Of a DNA stretch of 64,000 bases, positions 9,425 through 18,398 are shown in pieces. The notes below the pieces were generated by a model. That model was not told the DNA's origin. It made no database searches and saw only the letters and a program-made list of their open reading frames with translations. How positions within the stretch are numbered: position 1 is the first letter of the stretch; each line of letters opens with the position of its first letter. Source of the DNA: Flavobacterium sp. ASW18X (GTDB taxonomy: Bacteria; Bacteroidota; Bacteroidia; Flavobacteriales; Flavobacteriaceae); contig NZ_SWKK01000002.1 of the NCBI RefSeq assembly GCF_005144745.1, positions 1-64,000 on the forward strand. Direction: 5' to 3'. The translations under genes were made by a program, and so were the position numbers.

Positions 9425-10264
9425 ATGGCGTATTTAGAACTAAAGAACATCAATAAAACTTACGGCACGGGAGCGGAAGCTACAGAGGTACTTACAGATA
9501 TCAATCTTAGTATAGAAGAGGGCGAATTTGTGGCTATTGTAGGCTTTACCGGTAGTGGTAAAACTACTCTAGTCAACTTGATTAATGGTTTGCTAAAACC
9601 TACTAGTGGCGAAGTACTGTTTAAAGGCGAACCGGTAAAAGGTACCAGTCACGAAAGAGGCGTTATTTTTCAGAATTACTCCCTTTTGCCTTGGCTCACT
9701 GTAGGCCAGAATGTATCCATGGCGGTAAAAGAAGCTTTTCCAAAAGCAAGTAAAACCGAATTAAAAGAACGTGTAACGGAATACGTAAAAATGGTAAATC
9801 TGTTACCGGCCATCAACAAGAGACCTAAAGAACTTTCTGGGGGTATGCGTCAACGGGTATCTGTGGCCAGAGCGCTAGCAATGAATCCAGAAATGATAAT
9901 CATGGACGAACCTTTAGGGGCTTTGGATGCCTTGACCAGAGGGAATTTACAAGACGAAATTTTAAAAATCTGGAGCAAGGACAAGCGTACAGCATTGTTA
10001 ATTACCAATGATGTAGACGAAGGTATTTATATGGCAGACCGTATTATACCCTTAAAACCAGGGCCTAATGCTACGCTAGGGCCAGAGTTTAAGATAAATA
10101 TAGACAGACCTAGGGATAAAACGGCTTTAAATGATAATCCAGAATACAAAAAGACCCGTAACGCTATTATTGAATACCTCATGGGTATTGGAGAAGCGCG
10201 TAAATCTGCCTCTAAGAAAGAATATGTTTTGCCAGATATGGCTCCTAAAAGTTTTGTTGCCTAA
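9425..10264 (+). CDS. nitrate ABC transporter ATP-binding protein 1 (NrtC-like)
   Basis: A 279-residue ATPase of the nitrate/sulfonate/taurine family. Walker A is GFTGSGKTT, the Q-loop is [10 protein letters not shown], the signature is LSGGMRQR and Walker B is [12 protein letters not shown]. The H-loop reads [10 protein letters not shown], so the switch histidine is replaced by asparagine. The C-terminal regulatory NrtA-like domain of cyanobacterial NrtC is missing; there is only a short tail. It pairs with the second ATPase 18 bases downstream, which keeps the H-loop His but has a non-standard signature, so the heterodimer probably has one weakened ATP site. Confidence 0.9.
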   Translation: MAYLELKNINKTYGTGAEATEVLTDINLSIEEGEFVAIVGFTGSGKTTLVNLINGLLKPTSGEVLFKGEPVKGTSHERGVIFQNYSLLPWLTVGQNVSMAVKEAFPKASKTELKERVTEYVKMVNLLPAINKRPKELSGGMRQRVSVARALAMNPEMIIMDEPLGALDALTRGNLQDEILKIWSKDKRTALLITNDVDEGIYMADRIIPLKPGPNATLGPEFKINIDRPRDKTALNDNPEYKKTRNAIIEYLMGIGEARKSASKKEYVLPDMAPKSFVA

Positions 10265-10282
10265 TCTTTAAAAGAAGAAATT

Positions 10283-11110
10283 ATGGTTGTAGAAGTTACT
10301 AAAGAGGCACTTGGCCATCAAAATGGAATTACATTTCCGTCAGACAACGTAATGTTAGATTTAAACGACCTTAAAAAGGTATACCCAACGCCAAAAGGGG
10401 ATTATGTAGTCTTAGAACATCTAAATCTACAGATATTAAAAGAAGAGTTTGTGACCATTATTGGGCATTCCGGTTGTGGTAAAACTACCATGCTCTCTAT
10501 GATTGCAGGGTTAAATCCAATTTCTGATGGGCGTATTTCGGTTTTGGGTAGTCCTATAAAAGGGCCAGGGCCAGACCGCGGGGTTATTTTTCAGGCACCT
10601 AGTTTAATGCCATGGATGACCGCTTTGCAAAATGTATTATTGGGGGTAAATCAGGTTTTTCCGCATGCCAGCAAATCCCAAAGAAAAGACATTGCTATGT
10701 ATTACCTGGACAAGGTAGGGCTAGAAGGAGCTTTTCATAAAAAGGCGAACGAACTCTCTCAAGGGATGCAACAGCGTGTGGGTATTGCACGGGCTTTTGC
10801 TATAAAGCCCAAGGTATTGTTGTTAGACGAACCTTTTGGAATGTTAGATTCCCTTACCCGTGGCGAACTACAAGATATTTTGATTGAAATCTGGAATAAA
10901 GAAAAAATTACTGCGGTAATGATTACCCATGACGTGGACGAAGCTATCTTTTTAGCAGACCGTGTGGTTATGATGACCAGCGGGCCTAGAGCAAAAATTG
11001 GTGATGTCTTGCCCATAGAATTCAAACGTCCCCGAACCCGAAAATCGGTCTTGGAACATGCCGATTACTACAAGTATAGAAAACACTTAATCGATTTTTT
11101 AGAACACTAA
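10283..11110 (+). CDS. nrtD: nitrate ABC transporter ATP-binding protein 2 (NrtD-like)
   Basis: A 275-residue ATPase with Walker [11 protein letters not shown]-loop [10 protein letters not shown], Walker [12 protein letters not shown] and an intact H-loop MITHDVDEA. The signature motif reads LSQGMQQR instead of LSGG(Q/M). It is last of the four-gene transporter operon and is followed 42 bases later by the porin gene, which may be co-transcribed. About 20 N-terminal residues precede the ATPase fold; the ATG at 10283 is the first in frame after the preceding stop. Confidence 0.9.
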   Translation: MVVEVTKEALGHQNGITFPSDNVMLDLNDLKKVYPTPKGDYVVLEHLNLQILKEEFVTIIGHSGCGKTTMLSMIAGLNPISDGRISVLGSPIKGPGPDRGVIFQAPSLMPWMTALQNVLLGVNQVFPHASKSQRKDIAMYYLDKVGLEGAFHKKANELSQGMQQRVGIARAFAIKPKVLLLDEPFGMLDSLTRGELQDILIEIWNKEKITAVMITHDVDEAIFLADRVVMMTSGPRAKIGDVLPIEFKRPRTRKSVLEHADYYKYRKHLIDFLEH

Positions 11111-11152
11111 AAATTTCAATAAAAAACTAAATAACCCAAACATTTAATCAGT

Positions 11153-12436
11153 ATGAAAAAGCTAATATGTACTATTGGCCTAGGTATCTTTTGCCTTGCC
11201 ACCACCCAAGCACAGTTTACTTTAGATGGTCAATTTAGACCACGTACGGAATACAGAAACGGATTTGGAAGTATAATTCCGGATGCGGCAGACCCTGGTT
11301 TTGCCATTTCTACGCGGGCAAGATTAAACGCAGGCCTTAAAACCGAGAACTTTAATGTATTCTTAAGTATACAAGACGTTTTAGTTTGGGGTGAGAACAG
11401 ACAGATTTTACCGGATGATCAAAACGATTCTTTTGCCGTTTTTGAAGCTTGGGCAGAATTGAACCTAGGTTCTGGGTGGTCTACCAAATTAGGGCGACAA
11501 GTATTATCGTATGACGACCAACGTATTTTAGGGGGGTTAGATTGGGCGCAACAAGGTCGTAACCATGATGCCGCCATGATAAAATATGGTAAGGATAAAT
11601 TTAAAATGGATTTTGCCTTTGCATTTAACCAAGATTTTGATAACCCAACCGGATTTCAATCTGTGGGTACGGCGTACAACACTACCGGATTCTTTAGCTA
11701 TAAAACCATGCAAATGCTGCATTTGAGTCAGAAATGGGATTCGTTTTCTGGGAGTGCTTTGTTAATGAATAATGGGTTCCAAAATTTTGATGACGAAGGA
11801 GCTGCAGACGGTCTAAACAATTTGTTTACTGCTGGGGTACACCTTAAATACAACAAAGGTAGTTTTGGTGCTGCAGCCAATGCGTATTTTCAATCTGGAG
11901 AGCGCCAAGGCGGTTTAGAAGTTAAAGGAGCTAGTCTACTAGGATTAGATGTAACCTATAAAGCATCGACCAAAGTAGGGCTAGGTGCCGGAGTGGAGTT
12001 TATTAGCGGCAATGACGGTGAAACCGCAGGGGAAACAGGAGCTTTCTTTCCTTTATATGGTACCAATCACAAGTTTAATGGTCTAATGGATTACTTCTAC
12101 GTAGGTAACCATGCTAATTCTGTTGGGCTAACAGATGTACACTTAAGTGCTAATTTTAAATTAGGAGAAAAAGGTGGCCTAATGGCAAAAGTGCTTAATT
12201 TCTCGGGCGCAGAAGAGTTGCCAAGCGGCGAAAAATCTTTGGGAACGGAATTAGATTTGGTGTATTCCCAAGGCTTTAAAGGTTTTGCCTTAAAAGTGGG
12301 CTATTCGCACTTATTTCCTTCAGATGGTATGTACGAGCTTAAAGGGGTGGCAGAAGCAGATGCGGCAAGTTCTCAAAATTGGGCTTGGGCCATGCTCATC
12401 ATAAAACCTAAATTTTTCACCACAGCAGAAAAATAA
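11153..12436 (+). CDS. alginate-export-type outer membrane porin
   Basis: A 427-residue outer-membrane beta-barrel protein. It has a cleavable signal peptide (MKKLICTIGLGIFCLATTQAQ) followed by FTLDGQFRPRTEYRNG, typical of the alginate_exp porin family. It has alternating aromatic/hydrophilic strands, and KPKFF near the C-terminus. It lies between the nitrate transporter and the NarL-like regulator, so a plausible role is entry of nitrate through the outer membrane. Alginate has no link to this context, and the family name should not be read as function. It may be in the nrt operon. Confidence 0.82.
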   Translation: MKKLICTIGLGIFCLATTQAQFTLDGQFRPRTEYRNGFGSIIPDAADPGFAISTRARLNAGLKTENFNVFLSIQDVLVWGENRQILPDDQNDSFAVFEAWAELNLGSGWSTKLGRQVLSYDDQRILGGLDWAQQGRNHDAAMIKYGKDKFKMDFAFAFNQDFDNPTGFQSVGTAYNTTGFFSYKTMQMLHLSQKWDSFSGSALLMNNGFQNFDDEGAADGLNNLFTAGVHLKYNKGSFGAAANAYFQSGERQGGLEVKGASLLGLDVTYKASTKVGLGAGVEFISGNDGETAGETGAFFPLYGTNHKFNGLMDYFYVGNHANSVGLTDVHLSANFKLGEKGGLMAKVLNFSGAEELPSGEKSLGTELDLVYSQGFKGFALKVGYSHLFPSDGMYELKGVAEADAASSQNWAWAMLIIKPKFFTTAEK

Positions 12437-12442
12437 AAGTAA

Positions 12443-12481
12443 CACATTGCTTCGATTGGGTCATGTTGTTTAGGCAATGTG
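12443..12481 (+). terminator. possible stem-loop after porin gene
   Basis: CACATTGC (12443-12450) and GCAATGTG (12474-12481) form an 8-bp perfect stem with a 23-base loop, followed by GCCTTTTCT. The long loop and short T-run make it a weak terminator candidate at best. Confidence 0.3.
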
Positions 12482-12509
12482 GCCTTTTCTAGTTTATAGA
12501 TAATTCAAT

Positions 12510-12517
12510 TACATTTG
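12510..12517 (+). promoter_or_regulatory. -7 promoter element (TACATTTG) of the response regulator gene
   Basis: TACATTTG followed by C is a perfect Bacteroidota -7 element. It ends only five bases before the ATG at 12522, so transcription would begin at or near this ATG. Either the mRNA is leaderless or translation starts at the next ATG (12537). Confidence 0.45.
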
Positions 12518-12521
12518 CGTT

Positions 12522-13205
12522 ATGGACCCACAAACTATGCAGCAGACTATAGAAATTGTTTTGGCAGACGACCACGCCTTGGTAAGGGATGGCATTCGTG
12601 CGCTACTAGAAGAAGAACAAGATTTAGATGTAGTTGCAGAAGTCAGTAATGGTCTAGAAGCCTTGGATATGGTAGCGCAAAAAGCCCCGGATTTGTTGAT
12701 AATCGATATTCGAATGCCGCAAATGGGTGGTATAGAGGCGGTAGAAAAATTAAATATACAGAAAGACCTTAAAACCAAATGTATCATTTTATCTATGCAC
12801 GATTCTGAGGAGTATATTCTTAAATCGGTTAAGGCTGGTGCCAGCGGTTATTTGTTAAAAGACACAGACAAGGCAGAGTTTATCAAAGCAATACATACCG
12901 TACAAAACGGCGGTAAATATTTTAGTGGCGATATTTCTAATGTATTGGTGAACAATTTATTTGCTAATGCTAATGGGGCTGCAGAAAAAGTAGAAGGCGA
13001 AATACCGTTCGATTTAACCAAAAAAGAATTAAAGGTATTGGAGCTAATACTGGAAGGCTATACCAATAAAGAAATTTCAGAAAAGCTTCAGAATAGCAAA
13101 AGAACCATAGAAACGCATCGGTTTAACCTCATGAAAAAGATGGAGGTGAAAAACCTTATCGACCTAACCAAAAAAGCGAGAGCGCACAATCTAAGCTCAT
13201 TTTAA
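12522..13205 (+). CDS. NarL/FixJ-family response regulator
   Basis: A DNA-binding response regulator of 227 residues. The receiver domain (about 9-125) has the acidic pair Asp16-Asp17, phosphoacceptor Asp62 in LLIIDIRMP and the conserved Lys in YLLKD. The C-terminal LuxR-type HTH (about 160-220) carries LTKKELKVLELILEGYTNKEI. It is the likely partner of the NarX-like kinase at 477-2285 and the likely protein binding the three 7-2-7 palindromes, because NarL-family HTH proteins use that geometry. It stands between the porin and nitrate reductase genes. The start at 12522 or 12537 (five residues shorter) cannot be decided. Confidence 0.93.
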   Translation: MDPQTMQQTIEIVLADDHALVRDGIRALLEEEQDLDVVAEVSNGLEALDMVAQKAPDLLIIDIRMPQMGGIEAVEKLNIQKDLKTKCIILSMHDSEEYILKSVKAGASGYLLKDTDKAEFIKAIHTVQNGGKYFSGDISNVLVNNLFANANGAAEKVEGEIPFDLTKKELKVLELILEGYTNKEISEKLQNSKRTIETHRFNLMKKMEVKNLIDLTKKARAHNLSSF

Positions 13206-13277
13206 ACAATTCTTTCTGTTTGCCCTTATTTTTTGTTGAAACGCTATTTTTTGGACGCATATTTATGATATAAATAC

Positions 13278-13293
13278 TACGTATTAATACGTA
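13278..13293. promoter_or_regulatory. NarL-like 7-2-7 palindrome before the nitrate reductase gene
   Basis: TACGTATTAATACGTA is a perfect 16-bp palindrome: TACGTAT, TA, ATACGTA. It is the strongest of three related sites in the nitrate island and lies 40 bases before the ATG. TAATTTTC (one mismatch to the -7 consensus) starts 14.5 bases from its centre at 13300. Confidence 0.62.
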
Positions 13294-13333
13294 TTTTTAT
13301 AATTTTCCATAAGCATTGGCAATTCCTTTGATT

Positions 13334-16300
13334 ATGAAAAATTCTACCTCACATAAAACTGTATGTTCCTATTGTGGTGTGGGTTGTGGTATGGTGATAC
13401 ACAAAGACCCAAAAGGAGCAATAACCCTAGAAGGAGATGCAGATTATCCTGTGAACAAAGGTATGCTTTGCTCCAAAGGAAAAACCTTGAATTATGTAGC
13501 ACAAGATACCACAGACCGCATTCTATATCCAGAGATGAAGTGGAGTAAAAACCATGCAAGACAACGGGTGTCTTGGGATGTTGCCTTTAGAAGAGGCGCT
13601 GCAGTATTTAAAAGTATAATTCAAAAATACGGCCCAAACAGTGTGGGTATGTACGTTTCTGGGCAATGCCTAACAGAAGAATATTACTTAGCCAATAAAT
13701 TAACCAAAGGTTTTTTTGGTACCAATAATATAGACACCAACTCGCGTTTATGCATGAGTTCTGCCGTAGTAGGGTATAAAAAAACGGTAGGTAATGATGC
13801 CGTACCCATTGCCTATGCAGATATAGAATTGGCCGATTGTTTTTTAATTGCAGGAGCCAATCCGGCTTGGTGCCACCCCATCTTGTTTAGACGTATAGAA
13901 GCGCATAAAGAGAAAAACCCTAAGGTTAAGATTATTGTAGTAGACCCACGTAAGACACAAAGCTGCGCTTTGGCAGACTTGCACTTACAGCTATTACCGG
14001 GAACTGATGTAATCCTATTCAATGCCATAGCAAGATGGCTTATAGAAAAGAAAAAAATAGACAAAGGATTTATAGCCAAGCACACGGTAAATTTTGAGGC
14101 GTGTAAACAAAAAGCTTTTGAATTATCTTTAAAACAGGCAGCCAATTTGTGTGGTGTACCGGTAGATGATATTAGAAAAGCGGCCAGATATATAGCAGAT
14201 GCCAAAGGTTTTATAAGTATGTGGACCATGGGCCTTAACCAAAGTGTTATTGGGGTAGATAAAAACGTATCCTTACTAAACCTTTCACTTTTAACTGGGC
14301 AAATAGGAAAACCCGGCAGCGGACCATTTTCTTTAACCGGGCAGCCCAACGCTATGGGTGGTAGGGAGGTTGGTGGTATGGCAAGTTTACTGGCAGCTCA
14401 TAAAGATTTAGGTAACCCCAAAGACCGGTTGGCCGTACAAGAATTTTGGAACTCTGGGCCCATCCAAGCAGAACCTGGCTACACGGCCACAGAAATGTTT
14501 AAAGCCTTGGAAAGTGGTAAAATGAAAGCCGTATGGATTATTTGTACCAATCCTGTTGTGAGCTTACCTAATGCTAAGCTTGTAGAACGAGCCCTAGAGA
14601 AAGCCCATTTTGTCATTGTGCAAGATATCAGCCATAATTCTGAAACTACTAAATATGCAGATTTACTGCTGCCCGCAGCAGGTTGGTTAGAGAAAGAAGG
14701 CACTATGACCAATAGCGAAAGGCGCATTAACTATTTACCTAAAGTATTGGATGCTCCCGGAGAAGCCTTGCCAGATGCAGAAATTTTATGGCGTTTTGCG
14801 CAAGAAATGGAATTTAAAGGGTTTGATTATGAGTCGGCCGCAGAGGTGTATGATGAATATTGCCTGATGACGAAAGGCACCAATATAGATATTGCTGGGT
14901 TATCTCATGAACGCTTGCAAAAAGAAGGTAGTTTTCAATGGCCAGTACCACACGCAGAACACCCAGGTACACCAAGATTGTTCACTGACCAAAACTACTT
15001 TACCCTGTCTGGTAAAGTACAGTTTAATGCACCGCAAAGTCTTTACAACAAATCAGAAGCTACTAGTCCAGAATTTCCGTTGATACTAAATACGGGTAGG
15101 GTTAGGGACCAGTGGCATACGCGAACTAAAACAGGGAAAGTTAAGCGGTTGTTAACCCATATCCCTACACCTTTTTTAGAAATGAATACGGTAGACGCCC
15201 ATATTCGTGGATTAAAAGAAGGCGATGTTGTGGTAGTCAAAAACCCTCGTGGGGAGGTGCGGGCAAAGGTTAAAATCAATTTTGATATTCGGGAAAAAGT
15301 AGTGTTTTTACCCATGCATTGGGGCAAAATTCTTAATCAGGATTTTAGTAGAGCAAATAACTTAACGCATGCCTTGGTAGACCCAATTTCTAAGGAGCCG
15401 GACTTTAAATATAGTGCTGTACAAGTAGAAAAATACAAAAAGACCAAACAGAATTTGGTAGTAATTGGCGCAGGGGCAGCTGCCTATCGTTTTATCCAAA
15501 CCTATAGAGATAAAAATAAAATTGATACGATATCTGTTTTTTCTAAAGAAGAAAACCCGTTCTATAATCGGGTTTTACTACCAGAATATGTGAATGAAGA
15601 TTTAAGTTGGGAAGCTTTAAAAAAGTTTAAAGAAGGCGAATTGGAAAAACTTCAAGTTAATTTATATGCTAAAAATGGGATTCAGAAAATAGATGCTCAG
15701 AAAAAGGTGGTTTATGATGATTTTGGCCAGGAACATCCGTATGATTTGCTTATTGTGGCAACAGGCAGCCGTGCATTTGTTCCTCAAGGGGTACGCATGG
15801 ATTTGCCTGGGCGTTTTACCATGCGGGAAAAAGGGGATGCAGACCGATTAAAAACCTATTTAAATGATACTGGTTTACCCAATGCACAACAACATGTAGC
15901 TATTGTTGGTGGTGGATTATTGGGATTGGAGTTAGCGGCATCATTAAAAAAAATTGGTTTAGAAATTAGTATCATTCAGCGTGCACCGCGTTTAATGGAG
16001 CGCCAATTAGACCCCATAGCGAGTAGGTTATTGGCAGAAGATGTACAAGAGCGGGGTATTAAAATCTATTTTGATAATGAAGTCAGTACCATCTTTGATG
16101 CTGATGGCGCTGCACATAGTTTACAAATCAATCTAAAAACGGGACGTACATTACATTGTAACGCTATTGTATACGCTATAGGGACTAGACCAAATATGGA
16201 TATTGCCAAGGATGCGGGCTTACAAACAGGTAGAGGAGTGGTTGTGAATCCGTACCTGCAAACAAGCGACCCTAGTATTTTTGCTATGGGAGAGATTGCC

Positions 16301-16861
16301 GAGTTTAATGGCAGTTTGTTTGGTATTACCTCTGCTGCTGAACAACAAGCAGATGTAGCTGCCAATTATATCCTAGGCGATTTAAGTAGCATTTACAATG
16401 GCTCTGTCCTAATGAATATTTTAAAGTTTGATGATTTGGACCTCTGTAGTATTGGTATGGTAAATGCCCCCAAGAATGATGATACCTACCAAGAAATTGT
16501 TCTTATGGATGTGCACAAGCGTTTTTATAAAAAATGTATCGTTAAAGACGATATATTAAAAGGTGCTATCCTAATTGGAGATAAAAATGAGTTTGCCGAG
16601 TTTAAACGGCTAATTGAAGAGGAAATTGAGCTTTCTGATAAGCGAGACGAACTGCTCCGTGGCGCGCCTTCTGGTGAACCTATGTTAGGGAAATTAGTAT
16701 GTTCTTGTAGCCAAGTGGGGCAGGGCAATATAGAAAAAGCTATAAATGGAGGGTGCACCGGATTTACAGATTTAGTTGCACAAACAGGTGCTGGTTTAGG
16801 TTGTGGTAGCTGTAAACCAGAAGTGAAAGCAATTTTAGAAGCACAATTACAAACGGTTTAA
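13334..16861 (+). CDS. assimilatory nitrate reductase fused to FAD/[2Fe-2S] electron-transfer module
   Basis: Reduces nitrate to nitrite in the cytoplasm. The 1175-residue chain begins with a molybdopterin-guanine-dinucleotide oxidoreductase (to about residue 700). Its N-terminal [4Fe-4S] motif is CSYCGVGC with a fourth Cys in MLCSKG, and the molybdenum ligand is probably the Cys in NSRLCMSS. A NirB/NasB-like pyridine nucleotide-disulfide reductase module follows from about residue 705, with FAD motif VIGAGAAAYRF and NAD motif IVGGGLLGLE. A BFD-like [2Fe-2S] domain is at about 1120 (CSCSQVG and CGSC). So the catalytic and NADH-dehydrogenase subunits, separate in Bacillus NasC/NasB, are one polypeptide. 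I start it at the ATG of 13334; an in-frame TTG at 13316 is less likely. The next gene follows after 11 bases. Confidence 0.93.
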   Translation: MKNSTSHKTVCSYCGVGCGMVIHKDPKGAITLEGDADYPVNKGMLCSKGKTLNYVAQDTTDRILYPEMKWSKNHARQRVSWDVAFRRGAAVFKSIIQKYGPNSVGMYVSGQCLTEEYYLANKLTKGFFGTNNIDTNSRLCMSSAVVGYKKTVGNDAVPIAYADIELADCFLIAGANPAWCHPILFRRIEAHKEKNPKVKIIVVDPRKTQSCALADLHLQLLPGTDVILFNAIARWLIEKKKIDKGFIAKHTVNFEACKQKAFELSLKQAANLCGVPVDDIRKAARYIADAKGFISMWTMGLNQSVIGVDKNVSLLNLSLLTGQIGKPGSGPFSLTGQPNAMGGREVGGMASLLAAHKDLGNPKDRLAVQEFWNSGPIQAEPGYTATEMFKALESGKMKAVWIICTNPVVSLPNAKLVERALEKAHFVIVQDISHNSETTKYADLLLPAAGWLEKEGTMTNSERRINYLPKVLDAPGEALPDAEILWRFAQEMEFKGFDYESAAEVYDEYCLMTKGTNIDIAGLSHERLQKEGSFQWPVPHAEHPGTPRLFTDQNYFTLSGKVQFNAPQSLYNKSEATSPEFPLILNTGRVRDQWHTRTKTGKVKRLLTHIPTPFLEMNTVDAHIRGLKEGDVVVVKNPRGEVRAKVKINFDIREKVVFLPMHWGKILNQDFSRANNLTHALVDPISKEPDFKYSAVQVEKYKKTKQNLVVIGAGAAAYRFIQTYRDKNKIDTISVFSKEENPFYNRVLLPEYVNEDLSWEALKKFKEGELEKLQVNLYAKNGIQKIDAQKKVVYDDFGQEHPYDLLIVATGSRAFVPQGVRMDLPGRFTMREKGDADRLKTYLNDTGLPNAQQHVAIVGGGLLGLELAASLKKIGLEISIIQRAPRLMERQLDPIASRLLAEDVQERGIKIYFDNEVSTIFDADGAAHSLQINLKTGRTLHCNAIVYAIGTRPNMDIAKDAGLQTGRGVVVNPYLQTSDPSIFAMGEIAEFNGSLFGITSAAEQQADVAANYILGDLSSIYNGSVLMNILKFDDLDLCSIGMVNAPKNDDTYQEIVLMDVHKRFYKKCIVKDDILKGAILIGDKNEFAEFKRLIEEEIELSDKRDELLRGAPSGEPMLGKLVCSCSQVGQGNIEKAINGGCTGFTDLVAQTGAGLGCGSCKPEVKAILEAQLQTV

Positions 16862-16872
16862 ATCTAGGTGGT

Positions 16873-18315
16873 ATGAATGACGATTTGCATCGCATATGTT
16901 TTAAAGGTGGGGTTACTTCACCAGGCGAATTAAAGGATAGCATCGCCATGTTAGAAGCTGCAGGTCTGCAAGAAGTGTTTTTTGGTTCGCGCCAAGATTT
17001 GCTTTTTCCATTACCTCAAAAGAGCAAAAAACAACTAGAATTGTTGTCAGAGTTTAATACAAACATCGTAGCAGACAGAAGTTATCAAAACATTGTTTGC
17101 TCTTATGTTACTGCGGATATTTTTGACATGACCCATTGGTTAAAAGGGTCTACGTATTTGTATTTGCTGGAGCAATTTAACTATCAACCTAAATTAAAAA
17201 TAAACATTACAGACCCCAAACAACGGTTGGTTCCCTTATTTAGCGGCAACCTCAACTTCATCGCTTCGGAAGAAGAAGATTATTGGTATTTAAATGTTAT
17301 GCTTCCGCATTGGAAAAACAAAGCGTTTTATCCTGTATTAATCTATAGTTGGGATATCGTAAAAATTGCGCGGAACATAGAAGAAGTGTTTACCGGAATT
17401 GACAATGTAGACCAGCTGTTCACCATCATCAATCAAAAATTAGAAACGAACAACAAAAACATACAGCAGCCCTTGCAAACGCCTTATTTAACCTTTCCTT
17501 ATTATGAAGGGATGAACAGAATGGGGTTAGATCAGTTTTGGTTAGGGCTTTATTGGCGAAACAACCGATACGATTTAAAATTTTTAAAAGAATTTTGCGG
17601 CTTCTGTTTAGATAATGGTATTGGTAAAATCTGTATTACCCCTTGGAAATCTTTAATAGTAAAAGGGATTAAAACCGAGAGTAGGCCTGCTTTGGAACGT
17701 TTTTTAGGGTTAAACGGTATTAATGTTCGCCATTCGCAGTTAGAAATGAACTGGCATTTGCCTGTAGATGATGCAGAAGCATTAGATTTAAAACGATTCC
17801 TAGTGCGTAATTTTGATCAAAATGACATTAGTACCTATGGGTTAACCTTTGGTATTAGTAATGATGTAGGCAAACGCTCTCATTTTTCTTCTATTGTAAT
17901 AGAAAAGAATCCGCCACCTAAACTCGTTGCGGATTTTGAGGTTAGGCCCTCTTACAATGTGCTACACTTTAAAAATTTTGACCCCAATACAGATACTTAT
18001 GTAGTGTACGCACAAGATGTGGATAAGGTAGAGTTGAGTGGCCTATTAATGGAGTTAAGTAAAAAATATTTTGAACAATTGCACAAGGTGACCGCACCAA
18101 CAGAAGAGAAAGTGCAACTTAAGGCAAAGGAAGAGGGTAGTACAGTGTACCAATGTCAAGATTGTTTTACTATTTATGATGCCGCCGTAGGGGATAAAAA
18201 GAATAAAATAGCTAAAAACACTCCATTTAAAGAATTACCATCGCTATATAGCTGCCCCACTTGTGAGGCTTCTTTAGCAAATTTTAAACCTGTAAAGTTG
18301 GTTTTGGCTAAGTAG
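16873..18315 (+). CDS. nitrite/sulfite-reductase-like protein with C-terminal rubredoxin domain
   Basis: A 480-residue soluble protein directly downstream of nitrate reductase. The body recalls the ferredoxin-like half domains of nitrite/sulfite reductases: CLDNGIGKICITPWKSLIVKG (near 237) resembles the GdG-lRlTtrQ-i-i motif, and GLTFGISNDVGKRSHFSSIV is near 325. The sirohaem-linked C-X5-C...C-X3-C cluster ligands are missing, so it cannot be a normal sirohaem enzyme. The last 60 residues form a rubredoxin domain with CQDC and CPTC, which should bind one iron. It may carry electrons to or within the nitrate/nitrite reductase system, or act in assembly. The rubredoxin call is firm; the relation to nitrite reductase is from motif likeness only. 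Confidence 0.75.
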   Translation: MNDDLHRICFKGGVTSPGELKDSIAMLEAAGLQEVFFGSRQDLLFPLPQKSKKQLELLSEFNTNIVADRSYQNIVCSYVTADIFDMTHWLKGSTYLYLLEQFNYQPKLKINITDPKQRLVPLFSGNLNFIASEEEDYWYLNVMLPHWKNKAFYPVLIYSWDIVKIARNIEEVFTGIDNVDQLFTIINQKLETNNKNIQQPLQTPYLTFPYYEGMNRMGLDQFWLGLYWRNNRYDLKFLKEFCGFCLDNGIGKICITPWKSLIVKGIKTESRPALERFLGLNGINVRHSQLEMNWHLPVDDAEALDLKRFLVRNFDQNDISTYGLTFGISNDVGKRSHFSSIVIEKNPPPKLVADFEVRPSYNVLHFKNFDPNTDTYVVYAQDVDKVELSGLLMELSKKYFEQLHKVTAPTEEKVQLKAKEEGSTVYQCQDCFTIYDAAVGDKKNKIAKNTPFKELPSLYSCPTCEASLANFKPVKLVLAK

Positions 18316-18398
18316 TGTAAGATTTACATTTACATAACTATTTATTTAGCAAAAGTTGGTATTACTATGGTAGTATTGTAGGTTTTAGTATTCCTGCC

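Noticed and set aside
13316-13333. TTG-initiated extension of the nitrate reductase
   Set aside because: The six added residues have no role and ATG at 13334 begins the protein close to its first Fe-S Cys.
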